Source: Bradyrhizobium lablabi (GTDB lineage Bacteria > Pseudomonadota > Alphaproteobacteria > Rhizobiales > Xanthobacteraceae). Taken from it: DNA of 64,000 bases. The stretch covers positions 248,001 to 312,000 of the forward strand of contig NZ_JAFCLN010000002.1 in NCBI RefSeq assembly GCF_018129385.1, read 5' to 3'. How positions within the stretch are numbered: the stretch's first letter is position 1; each line of letters begins with the position of its first letter. Below the pieces are notes generated by a model that worked only from the letters and a program-made list of their open reading frames with translations, did no database searches and was not told the DNA's origin. Shown piece by piece: positions 1-8,839 of this stretch. A program made the position numbers and the translations under genes.

Positions 1-1
1 T

Positions 2-85
2 GGCGTGGCCATGGTCGTCGTCTCCCTTGACGAAACGGCCATGCTGTTCTGCCCACGCGAAGGGCACTCGGCCGTTCCCGCGTAA
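2..85 (+). CDS. 3' end of an unidentified upstream gene (partial)
   Basis: An open frame enters from the left edge and stops at TAA 83-85, giving about 27 residues that end in HSAVPA. Codon choice is unremarkable and there is no domain to recognise. It may be the tail of a real gene or a chance open frame. The following stretch up to 331 shows no convincing gene. Confidence 0.25.
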   Translation, partial: GVAMVVVSLDETAMLFCPREGHSAVPA

Positions 86-331
86 ACGATCACGATCAGA
101 CCAGGCGCAGACAGGAAACCGTAACTGGCCTTGTCGCGAACTGAACCACCAAGATACTCCGAAACGGAGAGTCTGTCCAAACAGCGACGACGTCACGCTT
201 GAGTGAATGCGACATTGGCAAGTTCCTTCGTGCTGAGGTAGAATCGCTCGCGACCCCGGCCGGGTGCTGCCGGTAACAACAGAAAGCGCCGCCAACCTCC
301 ACGCCATCTTCAAGTCCATTGGGAGCGAACG

Positions 332-715
332 ATGAGTATTTTCGGAAAAATCATGAGCTCAATCTTCGGCAGCTCGGCCAGCGCGACCCCCGCCGGAGGT
401 GCGGCCGCAGGCGGTGCTTCGGCTGGCGGCGGCGCTGCTGCCGCGCCCGCCGCGGCGAATGTCGACGTTGCTCCTATCCTTGACGCGGCGGTCGCCGCCA
501 AAAAGGAGAAGCTGGACTGGAAGCACTCCATCGTTGACCTGATGAAGGCGCTCGACATCGATTCCAGCCTCTCCGCGCGCAAGGAGCTCGCCAAGGAGCT
601 CGGCTATAGCGGCGACACCAACGATTCCGCGAGCATGAACATCTGGCTGCACAAGCAGGTGATGGCCAAGCTCGCCGCCAACGGCGGCAAGCTGCCGCCG
701 GAGATCAAGCACTGA
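332..715 (+). CDS. DUF3597 domain protein
   Basis: A 127-residue soluble protein. The N-terminus begins with a short helix (MSIFGKIMSSIFG) followed by an Ala/Gly/Pro-rich linker at about residues 18-45. A compact C-terminal domain (about 48-125) contains LDWKHSIVDLMKALDIDSS and a KELAKELGY segment, which is how I recognise the DUF3597 family. Function is unknown; the domain resembles a small helical LysM-associated fold in other bacteria. GGGAG lies about ten bases before the ATG. A strong hairpin terminator follows 25 bases after the stop, so it is probably a single-gene unit. Confidence 0.8.
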   Translation: MSIFGKIMSSIFGSSASATPAGGAAAGGASAGGGAAAAPAAANVDVAPILDAAVAAKKEKLDWKHSIVDLMKALDIDSSLSARKELAKELGYSGDTNDSASMNIWLHKQVMAKLAANGGKLPPEIKH

Positions 716-738
716 GCCGATCTTTTCAGATTCCGGAA

Positions 739-765
739 AGGCCCGCGCGATCGCGGGCCTTTTTC
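739..765 (+). terminator. Rho-independent terminator
   Basis: Perfect GC-rich hairpin, GGCCCGCG pairing with CGCGGGCC across a two-base centre, followed by TTTTT. It ends the DUF3597 gene transcript. Confidence 0.85.
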
Positions 766-805
766 GTATATGATGCAACGAGAACAACGAACAGGGAGAA
801 CACCC

Positions 806-1594
806 ATGGATACGATCGATCGCAGGACCATTTTGGCTACCGGCGCGCTGGCGCTGACAGGGGCGGTGGCCAGTTCTTCGGCGCAAGCGCAAGCCGGGCC
901 GAAAGCGCTTTTTCCCGTCGGCACCACGACCATTCCGATTGTCGGCGAGACCGACGTGTTTCCGGTGCGGCGGATCTATTGCATCGGCCGCAACTACGCT
1001 GCCCACTCGCGCGAAATGGGCTCTGATCCCAACCGCGAGCCGCCGTTCTTTTTCCAGAAGCCGACGGATGCGATCCAGAACGTCTCGATCGGTGCGGTCG
1101 CCGATCATCCTTATCCTTCGCTGACCAAGAATTACCATTACGAGGTCGAGCTGGTGGCTGCGCTGAAATCCGGCGGCAGCAATATTCCGGCCGACAAGGC
1201 GCTCGATCATGTCTACGGCTACGCCGTCGGTCTCGACATGACGCGGCGCGATTTGCAGCGGGCGATGGGGGATGAGAAAAAGCCGTGGGAGATCGGCAAG
1301 AGCTTTGACCGCTCCGCGGTGCTTGGCCCGATCCATCCCGCCGCGAAGACCGGCCACTTTACCAAGGGCGGGATCTCGCTCGCGGTGAATGGCAACGTGA
1401 AGCAGAACTCGAACCTGCAAAACATGATCTGGAGCGTGGCCGAGCAGATTTCAAAGCTCTCCGAAGCGTTCGAGCTGAAGGCCGGCGACATCATCTACTC
1501 CGGCACCCCCGAAAACGTGGGGCCGGTGGTCAAGGGCGACGTGCTCCTGTGCAAGATCGAAGGCCTGCCGGACATGTCGATCAAGATCGTATAG
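806..1594 (+). CDS. Fumarylacetoacetate hydrolase family protein with Tat-type signal
   Basis: A 262-residue member of the FAH superfamily, enzymes that cleave or decarboxylate beta-diketo acids with a divalent metal. Family marks are IGRNYAAHSREMG, the metal-binding acidic pair in YHYEVELV, GLDMTRRDLQ and the closing SGTPENVGPV. The start at 806 has AGGGAGAA just upstream; an in-frame ATG at 770 lies too far into the terminator. Unusually, the N-terminus reads DRRTILATGALALTG then a small-residue stretch ending SAQAQA, which looks like a twin-arginine signal peptide. That predicts export of a normally cytoplasmic fold. Substrate unknown. Confidence 0.82.
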   Translation: MDTIDRRTILATGALALTGAVASSSAQAQAGPKALFPVGTTTIPIVGETDVFPVRRIYCIGRNYAAHSREMGSDPNREPPFFFQKPTDAIQNVSIGAVADHPYPSLTKNYHYEVELVAALKSGGSNIPADKALDHVYGYAVGLDMTRRDLQRAMGDEKKPWEIGKSFDRSAVLGPIHPAAKTGHFTKGGISLAVNGNVKQNSNLQNMIWSVAEQISKLSEAFELKAGDIIYSGTPENVGPVVKGDVLLCKIEGLPDMSIKIV

Positions 1595-1630
1595 CGCTCG
1601 CGTCGCCCCGGGGACACTCGGGGCGGCAGC

Positions 1631-1903
1631 TCATCCGGTCATCTCCGCGTACTCCGGATGCTTGTAGAGATAGTCCACCACAAATCCGCAGCCGGCGATG
1701 ACCTTGCGTCCGTCGGCGCGGATCAGCTCCAGAGCGCCCTTGATCAGTTCGGAGGCGACGCCGCGGCCGCGCAGCGTACGCGGGGTCTCGGTATGGGTGA
1801 TGATGACGGCCTCAGGCGTCAGGCGGTAATTGGCGAACGCCACCGCGTCCTCGACGTCCATCTCAAATCGGCTCAGGGTTTTGTTGTCGCGAACGGCGGC
1901 CAT
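1631..1903 (-). CDS. GNAT-like N-acetyltransferase, YjdJ type
   Basis: A 90-residue single-domain protein of the small GCN5-related acetyltransferase group. Visible marks are RFEMDVEDAVAFANYRL, the acetyl-CoA-binding stretch RGRGVASELIKGAL, and the tail of the type C-x-FVVDYLYKHPEY. Start 1903 gives a normal length; an ATG at 1942 has an SD too close to it. It lies next to, and reads the same way as, a second paralogue at 1988-2266, so the two are probably a tandem duplication. Substrate is unknown. Confidence 0.78.
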   Translation of the reverse strand: MAAVRDNKTLSRFEMDVEDAVAFANYRLTPEAVIITHTETPRTLRGRGVASELIKGALELIRADGRKVIAGCGFVVDYLYKHPEYAEMTG

Positions 1904-1987
1904 ATCTGAAATTCCAGTCTGAACGTCCAGGTCAATTTCCATCCTGATCTAGGCGTGCGATCCGGCGGGCGCAAACCTGCGGCCGGC

Positions 1988-2266
1988 TCACGCCTTCAGC
2001 AGGTCGGCGTAGTCGGGATGCTTGCCGATCCAGCCCTTCACGAACGGGCATTGCGCGACAACCTTCAGTCCGTCCGCGCGCACCTGGTCGAGCGCGCCCT
2101 TGACCAGTTTCGAGCCGATGCCCTTGCCGCCGAGTTCGGCCGGCACTTCGGTGTGCTCGAACGTGATCACGTCGCCGGCGCGCTTGTAGTAGGCCGCGGC
2201 CATATGGCCGTCGACCTCGAGCTCGAAGCGATGTTGCGCTGCATTGTTGGAAATCACGTCAGTCAT
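1988..2266 (-). CDS. GNAT-like N-acetyltransferase, YjdJ type (paralogue)
   Basis: A 92-residue protein with the same build as its neighbour: FELEVDGHMAAAYYKR at the front, the cofactor loop GGKGIGSKLVKGALDQVRADG, and CPFVKGWIGKHPDYADLL at the end. AGGATC precedes the ATG. The pair differ enough that the duplication is old. The family is small and cytoplasmic, and its physiological substrates are mostly unknown. It is transcribed before its paralogue on the minus strand with 84 bases between them. Confidence 0.8.
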   Translation of the reverse strand: MTDVISNNAAQHRFELEVDGHMAAAYYKRAGDVITFEHTEVPAELGGKGIGSKLVKGALDQVRADGLKVVAQCPFVKGWIGKHPDYADLLKA

Positions 2267-2436
2267 CCGTTCGATCCTGGTTACAAAATTGTACTCACGG
2301 GGTCTTGTGCGTACAAAACCCGTTCACACGTTCTAGTTACTGGACATACGCCCTGATGCGGCCGGACGGGTCGCCTGACAGTCGGAGTGTCGTGCTCTCC
2401 AGCCGCCGACGTATGCCTCTTCCGAGGGAGGTTTAC

Positions 2437-2841
2437 ATGTCGCATTTAAGCTTCTTCAAGACTCATCGCACCTGGGAGGATTGGCTTGGCATGGCGCTCG
2501 GCGTGCTGATCGTGCTGTCGCCGTGGTTCCCGACCCAAGCCCCCCACGAGATGGTGGATGCGGAACGCAGCTTTATCGTCCTCAACACCTTCACCGTTGG
2601 TTTGCTCGTGTTCGGCCTGGCACAACTTGAGTATGTTGCATTGCAGCGTTGGGAGGAGGTGGCCGAAATCCTGCTCGGCCTGTGGCTGATCGTCTCGCCC
2701 TACATCTTTGGCTATTGGGAAGAGGGGATGCTGCGTCTCTGGCACACGACTCTCGGCGGCCTCGTCGTGCTGCTGGCGGGCTTCCAGCTCTGGCAGGACT
2801 GGGACCTGAACGAGCAGGAACTCGCCAGGCACGGGCAATAG
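2437..2841 (+). CDS. SPW repeat membrane protein
   Basis: A 134-residue integral membrane protein with four predicted hydrophobic segments arranged as two repeats. Each repeat carries the signature Ser-Pro-aromatic motif: LSPWFPTQ near residue 28 and VSPYIFGYW near residue 90, which identify the SPW family. AGGGAGG five bases before ATG 2437 fixes the start. The family has no assigned reaction. The C-terminus WQDWDLNEQELARHGQ is cytosolic or periplasmic and polar. Confidence 0.8.
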   Translation: MSHLSFFKTHRTWEDWLGMALGVLIVLSPWFPTQAPHEMVDAERSFIVLNTFTVGLLVFGLAQLEYVALQRWEEVAEILLGLWLIVSPYIFGYWEEGMLRLWHTTLGGLVVLLAGFQLWQDWDLNEQELARHGQ

Positions 2842-2994
2842 CGCCTGGCTCCTCGCGGGCAGCCGGTCCGGCAGCGGACCGACGGCTTGCGCGTGTTTGA
2901 TCAAGCGGCGAAATCGAAGGGGGCCGCAGGTTCTCCGGCAATTGCCGAACGGCATTCGGCTTGGTAGGAGAGCCGATCCACCCGACGAAAGCCC

Positions 2995-3471
2995 ATGGCC
3001 GATATCGACGAGACCGATCTGGAATTGATCGACCTCCTGCAAAAGGACGCACGCATTCCGCAGGCGCAGCTTGCGGCAACCGTTGGGCTCGCCGCCTCCT
3101 CTGTGAATGAGCGCATCCGCAAACTCGGCGAGCGTGGGCTGATCTCGGGCTACCACGCCAGGATTTCGCCGGAAGCGATGGGCTACGATCTGCTCGCCTT
3201 CCTCTATGTCGCCTGGAGCAAGGCCGAGACCGAGCGCGCCTTCCTGCGAAAGGTCGCGGGCCAGGCGGTCGTGATGGAGATCCATCACGTCACCGGGCTC
3301 TGGAATTACATGCTGAAGGTGCGGGTGAAGAACACGCGCATGCTGGAAGGATTTTTGGCAAAGGTCATCAAGGCCGTGCCGGGCATCGAGCGCACCGAGA
3401 CGGTGATCGTGCTGTCGTCGCACAAGGAGACCTCGCAAATCCCGACGCGCGAGCCGGACTGGATGTCGTAG
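2995..3471 (+). CDS. Lrp/AsnC family transcriptional regulator
   Basis: A 158-residue regulator. The N-terminal winged helix is plain: DLELIDLLQKDARIPQAQLA then the recognition helix region SSVNERIRKLGERGLISGY. The C-terminal RAM ligand-binding domain (about 70-145) follows, ending in a beta-strand TVIVLSSHKE. Proteins of this family bind DNA as octamers or dimers of dimers and sense amino acids. The effector and targets cannot be read here. No obvious divergent partner gene is adjacent. Confidence 0.9.
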   Translation: MADIDETDLELIDLLQKDARIPQAQLAATVGLAASSVNERIRKLGERGLISGYHARISPEAMGYDLLAFLYVAWSKAETERAFLRKVAGQAVVMEIHHVTGLWNYMLKVRVKNTRMLEGFLAKVIKAVPGIERTETVIVLSSHKETSQIPTREPDWMS

Positions 3472-3489
3472 TGGTCCGTTTATTTTTTG

Positions 3490-3536
3490 AGCATGATCTT
3501 TTCGGAAAACCGGTATCCACTTTTCCGGATCATGCT
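3490..3536. repeat. 47-bp palindromic intergenic repeat, copy 1
   Basis: Begins AGCATGATCTTTTCGG and ends CCGGATCATGCT, a dyad with a central GAAAACCGGT. Near-identical copies occur at 14706-14752 and 27869-27915. This copy overlaps the 3' end of the minus-strand gene 3530-3859. Confidence 0.85.
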
Positions 3537-3859
3537 CTGCGCCGCCTGCGGACGTGGATGTTGATATCGAGGTCGATCGCGCTGACGCAGGTTTGCTCCG
3601 AGCGGTGCGAGCCGCCTTCGTGCCAGTCGCCCTCGCGCGCATGGGCGTAACTGACATGGGCCAGCCGCAGGCAGCGCCATTGCGGCAACCGGCCGCTGCT
3701 ACTTCCGCCGAACTGCCAGGCCAGTACCACGTCCTCGCCGTTGCGGTTCTTGCCGATGATGTGCGGGCAGAGCTCGCGCCGGCGGCCGTCATAGGTGCAT
3801 ACCACCTGCTTCTCCCGCAGGATCGCGTCGTAGAACAGGGCATAGGTCGCACTGGGCAT
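3530..3859 (-). CDS. Conserved hypothetical protein, possibly WYL-like
   Basis: A 109-residue soluble protein with no confident family. The segment AILREKQVVCTYDGRRRELCPHIIG followed by VVLAWQFGG and RCLRLAHV resembles the beta-rich WYL fold used as a ligand-sensing module, but the helix-turn-helix such regulators carry is absent. Cys residues at TCVSA and ELCPH could be structural. Its last codons (RRRRRA) run into the palindromic repeat at 3490-3536, so the C-terminus may have been altered by repeat insertion. Confidence 0.55.
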   Translation of the reverse strand: MPSATYALFYDAILREKQVVCTYDGRRRELCPHIIGKNRNGEDVVLAWQFGGSSSGRLPQWRCLRLAHVSYAHAREGDWHEGGSHRSEQTCVSAIDLDINIHVRRRRRA

Positions 3860-3954
3860 TGAGCTACCGCCACTGCTAGGCTTAATTCCAACGGGCCGGC
3901 GCGCAGGGTGTTCCAGGGCCGCCGGCCGGACAAGAAGAAGTCAGGGAGACCGAA

Positions 3955-5604
3955 TTGACCGAGGCTACCACCAATCCCGCGCCGCGCGGCGGCCTGAACC
4001 GGATGTCCCGCCGGGTCATGAACCTTGCCTATATGCTGACGCAAAACGCCCGCCGCCACGGCAAGCGCGTCGGCCTCGTCTGGGCCGAGCGGGCCTGGAC
4101 CTGGCGGGAGATCGACACCAGGGTTTCGGCGCTGGCGGCGGCGCTGGCCGCGCGCGGCATCGTCAAGGGCGACCGGGTTCTCGTTCATTCCAAAAATACC
4201 GACGAGATGTTCTTCTCGATGTTCGCCGCCTTCCGGCTTGGTGCGGTGTGGGTGCCCACCAACTTTCGCCTGATGCCGGACGAGGTGGCCTATCTCTCCA
4301 GCGCTTCCGGCGCCAAGGGATTTTTGTGCCACGGCGAGTTTCCCGATCATGCCGGCGCGGTGAAAGCCGCCAGCCCCGCGCTCGAGTTCATCTGGCGGAT
4401 CGGCGAGGACGGCACCTTTGGCGAGCGCACGGTCGGCGAAGCTATTGCGGCGCATGTAGGCGCAACGGTGCAGGAGGCGAAGGTCGACTACGACGATCCC
4501 TGCTGGTTCTTCTTCACCTCCGGCACTACCGGCCGCTCCAAGGCGGCCGTACTGACCCACGGCCAGATGGGTTTTGTCGTCACCAACCATCTCGCCGACC
4601 TGACGCCCGGCGTGACCGAGCAGGACGCCTCGCTGGTGGTGGCGCCGCTGTCGCACGGCGCCGGCGTGCATCAGCTCGTGCAGACCGCCCGCGGCGTGAC
4701 GACGGTGCTGCTGCCGACGGAAAAGTTCGACATCGCGGAGGCGTTCCGCCTGATCGAAACGCATCGCGTCGCCAACATGTTCACCGTGCCGACGATTTTG
4801 AAGATGATGGTCGAGCATCCCGCAGCCGACAAATTCGACCATTCCTCGCTGCGGCATGTGATCTATGCCGGCGCGCCGATGTATCGCGAGGACCAGAAGG
4901 CGGCGCTGAAAAAGCTCGGGCCTGTCATTGTGCAATATTTTGGACTCGGTGAAGTCACCGGCAACATCACAGTGATGCCGGCGGCGTTGCATGAACTGGA
5001 AGACGGTCCGCAGGCGCGGATCGGTACCTGCGGCTATGAACGCGCCGGCATGCAGGTGTCGATCCAGGACGATCAGGGGCGCGAGCTGAAACCGTTCGAG
5101 ACCGGCGAGATCTGCGTGATCGGCCCAGCGGTGTTCGCCGGCTACTACGACAATCCCGAAGCCAATGCGAAAGCCTTTCGCGATGGCTGGTTCCGCACCG
5201 GCGATCTCGGCCATGTCGACGAGGAAGGGTTTATCTACATCACCGGCCGCGCCTCGGACATGTACATCTCCGGCGGCTCCAACATTTATCCGCGCGAGGT
5301 GGAGGAGAAGATTCTCACCCATCCCGCGATCGGCGAGGTCGCCGTGCTGGGCGTGCCTGATCCATTCTGGGGTGAGGTGGGCGTTGCCGTCTGCGTGCCG
5401 CGCGAGGGCGCAAAGCCCGTGAGCGAGGCGGAGTTGGCGGCGTTCCTTGCGCCGAAGGTGCCGCGCTACAAGATGCCAAAACGCTTCTTCTTCTGGGATG
5501 CGTTGCCGAAATCGGGCTACGGCAAGATTCCGAAGCGGATGGTGCGCGATGAGCTTGAGGCACGCGGACTGTTGGCTGACATCGCCAAAGCCACGGGCAC
5601 TTAG
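3955..5604 (+). CDS. Acyl-CoA synthetase (AMP-binding, FadD-like)
   Basis: A 549-residue ANL-superfamily ligase that activates a carboxylic acid through an acyl-adenylate to its CoA thioester. Core motifs are in order: FFTSGTTGRSKAAVLTH (P-loop, about residue 190), YFGLGEVTG, GWFRTGDLGHVDEEG, GRASDMYISGGSNIYPREVE, and KSGYGKIPKRMV with the catalytic C-terminal Lys. TTG 3955 is chosen because AGGGAGA lies just upstream. It is three bases from the PPC-domain gene 5608-6483, so the two form an operon. Chain-length preference cannot be told. Confidence 0.92.
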   Translation: MTEATTNPAPRGGLNRMSRRVMNLAYMLTQNARRHGKRVGLVWAERAWTWREIDTRVSALAAALAARGIVKGDRVLVHSKNTDEMFFSMFAAFRLGAVWVPTNFRLMPDEVAYLSSASGAKGFLCHGEFPDHAGAVKAASPALEFIWRIGEDGTFGERTVGEAIAAHVGATVQEAKVDYDDPCWFFFTSGTTGRSKAAVLTHGQMGFVVTNHLADLTPGVTEQDASLVVAPLSHGAGVHQLVQTARGVTTVLLPTEKFDIAEAFRLIETHRVANMFTVPTILKMMVEHPAADKFDHSSLRHVIYAGAPMYREDQKAALKKLGPVIVQYFGLGEVTGNITVMPAALHELEDGPQARIGTCGYERAGMQVSIQDDQGRELKPFETGEICVIGPAVFAGYYDNPEANAKAFRDGWFRTGDLGHVDEEGFIYITGRASDMYISGGSNIYPREVEEKILTHPAIGEVAVLGVPDPFWGEVGVAVCVPREGAKPVSEAELAAFLAPKVPRYKMPKRFFFWDALPKSGYGKIPKRMVRDELEARGLLADIAKATGT

Positions 5605-5607
5605 GCG

Positions 5608-6483
5608 ATGCGGCGCATCGAGCAGCCGGGGCCGCCAGTGCCCGAGCGCATCCAATGGGTGGAGGCGCGCGGCCGCGCCTTTTCCTTCACGCTGGAGGCA
5701 GGCCTGCCGTTGCTGGAGGCTGCGCGCCGCGGCTTTGCCGATGCGGGCTTTGCCGGCGGCGTGTTGAACATGCGGGCAGGGGCACTGGCGCCCTTTGCCT
5801 ATGTGATGCCGGCGCTGTCGAAGACGGCCGATCACGCCGCGTTCTACAGCGACACGTTTCGCCCCAACGGCGTCACGCGCATCCGGATGGGGGCAATGAC
5901 GCTGGGAATGCGGGACGGCGCGCCGTTCTTTCATTGTCACGCGCTGTGGCGTGAGGCCGATGGCCGCATCAATGGCGGGCATATCCTCCCCGAGGAGACG
6001 ATGGTCGCCGAGCCGTTTGAGGTCGATGCGTTCGGCGTCGACGGCGCGATGTTTTTGGCGGAGCCGGACGTGGAGACCGGGTTCAAATTGTTCGGCCCGG
6101 TGGCGCGCGAGGCGACGGGTGTCAAAGGCACTGCGCGCGCCTTCGCGCTGCGGCTGCGGCCTAACCAGGATTTTGCCGGCGCGCTGGAAGGCTTTTGCCG
6201 CCAGCGCGGCATTTTGCAGGCCCGCATCCGCGGCGGCGTCGGCAGCATTATCGGGGCGCGCTTTGCGGATGGAAGCAGCCTCGTGCCGTTCGCGACCGAG
6301 CTTGCGATCGGGGCGGGGGTGGTTGCCGCGGGTGCAAGCGGCGCGCTGGAGGCGCAGCTCGACATCGCGCTGGTGGATTATCTCGGCGGGCTTGCCGAGG
6401 GGCGGCTGGTGCGCGGCGACAATCCGGTGCTGATGACGATGGAGCTGGTACTGGAGGTGCTGGAGGAGGTGGGAAGGGGTTAG
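5608..6483 (+). CDS. Tandem PPC (DUF296) domain protein
   Basis: A 291-residue protein with two copies of the PPC/DUF296 fold. The first has the clear metal-site signature FFHCHALW followed by GGHILPEE (about residues 110-132); the second (about 165-285) is more diverged but keeps GVGSIIGARF. In plants the domain accompanies AT-hooks; stand-alone bacterial forms are small trimers of unknown role. Only three bases separate it from the acyl-CoA synthetase stop, so they are co-transcribed. The pairing hints at a role in acyl or aromatic acid metabolism, which is inference. Confidence 0.75.
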   Translation: MRRIEQPGPPVPERIQWVEARGRAFSFTLEAGLPLLEAARRGFADAGFAGGVLNMRAGALAPFAYVMPALSKTADHAAFYSDTFRPNGVTRIRMGAMTLGMRDGAPFFHCHALWREADGRINGGHILPEETMVAEPFEVDAFGVDGAMFLAEPDVETGFKLFGPVAREATGVKGTARAFALRLRPNQDFAGALEGFCRQRGILQARIRGGVGSIIGARFADGSSLVPFATELAIGAGVVAAGASGALEAQLDIALVDYLGGLAEGRLVRGDNPVLMTMELVLEVLEEVGRG

Positions 6484-7299
6484 TGCCCGGTCACCTCTGT
6501 GCGTGCCGAGCACGTTCAACAGCAACGGTCGTCATGCCCCGCGAAGGCGGGGCATCCAGTACGCCGCGGCTTCTCGGATCAATCACGACGGCCTCTGGAA
6601 TACTGGATCATCCGCCTTCGCGGATGATGACGAGTGAGTGCGTGGAAGCGGCTCGCACATCAAACGCAACTTCTCGTTCTCGCGGCGCGTTTCGCCCGAG
6701 TTTTGCAAATTCGCCTTTCCCTCAAAAGACAGAGGGAGCAGGGAATGCCGGGTGCGCGCTGCACCCGCGGTCTCGTGTGCCAAGTTGCGCAAGCAAGAAG
6801 GCGCACACGAGCATACAGGTGAAGCGGAGGCATTCCGGCATCCCCTGCGCAATGGCTTTACGGCTTACTTCGTGCTCTTCCCGGTGGAGCGGGCTTGTTG
6901 TCACCGTCGCCGGCGGGACACTTCCCGCCAACTTGACGCCAGCATCGCGGCGTCAGAACCACACGACTTCGCCGTACGCTTTGGACGTTTTCGTCGGGTG
7001 AACATTCACCACGCCAAAGCGTCCACCGCATCCCATCCCAACGTGTGGTGACGATGGCCAACGCCCCTCTCGGGGATGAGACACAGCGCTTATAATTCTG
7101 ATTTCCAGAAATACCAAGCGAAATATTTTTGCCGCGAGGGCTGGACAAGTTTTGGCTGATTTGCCCGACAGAACGAAGTGCTTGAAGTTGCTGGATAAAC
7201 AGACATCGCTCCGTTCTGTTGACCTAGTTCCTCTTTTGTTCTTGACGCCGCGATTGCCCGCTGGGAGAGTGGAACCGCCATCCAAAACCAGAGCGAGCC
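6484..7299. repeat. Repeat-rich intergenic stretch without a gene
   Basis: No convincing coding frame in 816 bases. 6531-6632 holds two hairpins, one from GCCCCGCGAAGGCGGGGC and one from CATCCGCCTTCGCGGATG, separated by matching CCAGTA/TACTGG flanks, so it is a nested palindrome. From about 6655 to 7085 the sequence matches my memory of a long intergenic repeat found many times in Bradyrhizobium and Rhodopseudomonas and often mis-called as hypothetical genes. The last 200 bases are AT-richer and probably hold the promoter of the ATPase gene at 7300. Confidence 0.5.
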
Positions 7300-8082
7300 A
7301 TGAGTTCGAAACGTAATCGCGTCATCAAGATGCCGGCGCCATACCTCAAGCGGATCTGGATCGATCCGGAGCGGGTGCCCGACCGCAGGGCCTACCCGTT
7401 CTGCCTGCCGTTTCTGGGCGACGAGTTCGAGCTCGATTTCGACCACGCCTTCACGATCATCGTCGGCGAGAACGGGACGGGAAAATCCACGCTACTGGAG
7501 GGGATCGCGGTGCTCGCCGGATTTGACGAGGCCGGCGGCGGCAAGGGCTACCGGACGGTCGACCACTCCAATGCGCTGGAGGAGATGGGTGGAGAATTGT
7601 CCTCCGCGCTTCGCGCAAGCTGGTTGCCGAAAATTACCAATGGATGGTTCTTTCGAGCCGAAAGCTTCTTTTCGGTCGCGCGATATCTGGACGAAGTCAA
7701 TACGGAGGAAATTCCTAACGTTCCAGGCGGGGTGCCTCCGGACTTCCTCTCGCACTCGCACGGCGAGGGCTTTTTGCGCTTCTTCGAGGAGCGTTGCCAG
7801 CGCCAGGGCATCTTCATTTTCGACGAGCCGGAGTCTGCGCTCTCGCCCGCGCGCCAGATGGAATTCCTGAAACTGATGCGTCGGATGGAAGAGATCGGCC
7901 ATTGCCAAATCATCATGGCGACGCACGCGCCGATGCTGATGGCCTATCCGGGCGCGCGGCTGCTGCGGCTGACGAAATACGGGCTGGAGCCGGTGAGTGT
8001 GAAGGATACGGATCATTTCAGGGTGATGCGCGAGTTTTGCGATGATCCGAAGGGGTTTGTGGAGGCGGTGTTTGAGGAATGA
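7300..8082 (+). CDS. AAA/ABC-type ATPase, COG3910-like
   Basis: A 260-residue soluble ATPase resembling the RecF/SMC-like single-domain group. Walker A GENGTGKSTLLEG lies near residue 65, the signature-like SHGEGFLRFF near 150, Walker B IFIFDEPESALSP near 172 and the switch His in MATHAPML near 205. It lacks transmembrane parts and a coiled-coil arm. The biological role is unknown; such ATPases occur alone in many genomes. The stop is followed directly by an inverted repeat. Confidence 0.82.
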   Translation: MSSKRNRVIKMPAPYLKRIWIDPERVPDRRAYPFCLPFLGDEFELDFDHAFTIIVGENGTGKSTLLEGIAVLAGFDEAGGGKGYRTVDHSNALEEMGGELSSALRASWLPKITNGWFFRAESFFSVARYLDEVNTEEIPNVPGGVPPDFLSHSHGEGFLRFFEERCQRQGIFIFDEPESALSPARQMEFLKLMRRMEEIGHCQIIMATHAPMLMAYPGARLLRLTKYGLEPVSVKDTDHFRVMREFCDDPKGFVEAVFEE

Positions 8083-8100
8083 ATGACACCGTCGCCGCCC

Positions 8101-8184
8101 CGTCATTGCGAGGAGCGACAGCGACGAAGCAATCCATGCTTCGCCAGCGGCACGATGGATTGCTTCGCTTCGCTCGCAATGACG
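8101..8184. repeat. Inverted repeat of the CGTCATTGCGAG family
   Basis: Left arm 8101-8137 (starts CGTCATTGCGAG, ends GAAGCAATCCAT) pairs with right arm 8155-8184 (starts ATGGATTGCTTCG, ends GCAATGACG). This REP-like unit is common in alphaproteobacterial intergenic regions. It sits between the convergent ATPase and HAD genes. Confidence 0.85.
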
Positions 8185-8192
8185 CTCAGACG

Positions 8193-8828
8193 CTACCGTC
8201 GCGTTTCGACGACAAGTCTCGCCACGTCTTCCATCCGCTCGAACACCATATCCGGCCCGAGCGCCCGCAGCGCTTCCGGCGCGGCGGAGCCCCACATCAC
8301 GGCGCCGCAGGCGATGCCGGCGGCGCGGGCGGCTTCGATGTCGCGGAGTTCGTCACCGATCGAGATCACCTGCGGTGGGGCCACGCCGGTGCGCTTCAGG
8401 ACGCGGCGGAATTTTGCAGCCTTGCCGAACAGCGAGGCGCCGCAGTCGAAGTGCGCGAACAGGCCCGCCGTCTCGCCGAGCTGACGGCGCGCATTGGCTT
8501 CGTTGTCGGAGCTGACGAGCACGAGCGTGAGGCCGTTATCGTACAGCGTCCGCAGCATCGCCTCCGTGCCCGGAAACAGCGGGATGTCGGCGAGCTGTTC
8601 GGCCTTCATCCGCTGCATGTGCCGGGCGATGGAAGGCAGCTTCCATAGCGGCACGTTCAGGCGCTTGAGAATCTCGCGGGAGCCGGCGTGCCGCAGCGAT
8701 TGAACGTCCTCGTCCTTGATGCGGTTAAAACGGAAGCGATCGGCGACATCGTTGACGTTGCGCAGGAACCACGGAAAGCTGTCAGCCAGCGTGCCGTCGA
8801 GGTCGAAGATGACGAGCGAGTAAGGCAT
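8193..8828 (-). CDS. HAD superfamily phosphatase
   Basis: A 211-residue HAD-like hydrolase related to phosphoglycolate phosphatase. Motif I is DLDGTLADSFP at residue 9, motif II LVLVSSDNEANAR near 100, the motif III Lys is in LFGKAAKFRRVL and motif IV is ISIGDELRDIEAA near 160. The cap is helical between motifs I and II. ATG 8828 is used; a GTG lies one codon before it. The substrate is not visible; phosphoglycolate or a sugar phosphate are the usual choices. It runs convergent to the ATPase. Confidence 0.87.
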   Translation of the reverse strand: MPYSLVIFDLDGTLADSFPWFLRNVNDVADRFRFNRIKDEDVQSLRHAGSREILKRLNVPLWKLPSIARHMQRMKAEQLADIPLFPGTEAMLRTLYDNGLTLVLVSSDNEANARRQLGETAGLFAHFDCGASLFGKAAKFRRVLKRTGVAPPQVISIGDELRDIEAARAAGIACGAVMWGSAAPEALRALGPDMVFERMEDVARLVVETRR

Positions 8829-8839
8829 CACGCCCCCGT

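Noticed and set aside
2446..6525. A 1359-codon open frame on the minus strand
   Set aside because: It lies opposite the acyl-CoA synthetase, PPC-domain and regulator genes, has antisense-type composition and no domain; it is a by-product of high GC.
6583..7051. Several 80-137-codon frames in the repeat-rich gap
   Set aside because: They overlap one another in the dispersed repeat, lack SDs, and belong to the kind of frame often mis-annotated in these genomes.
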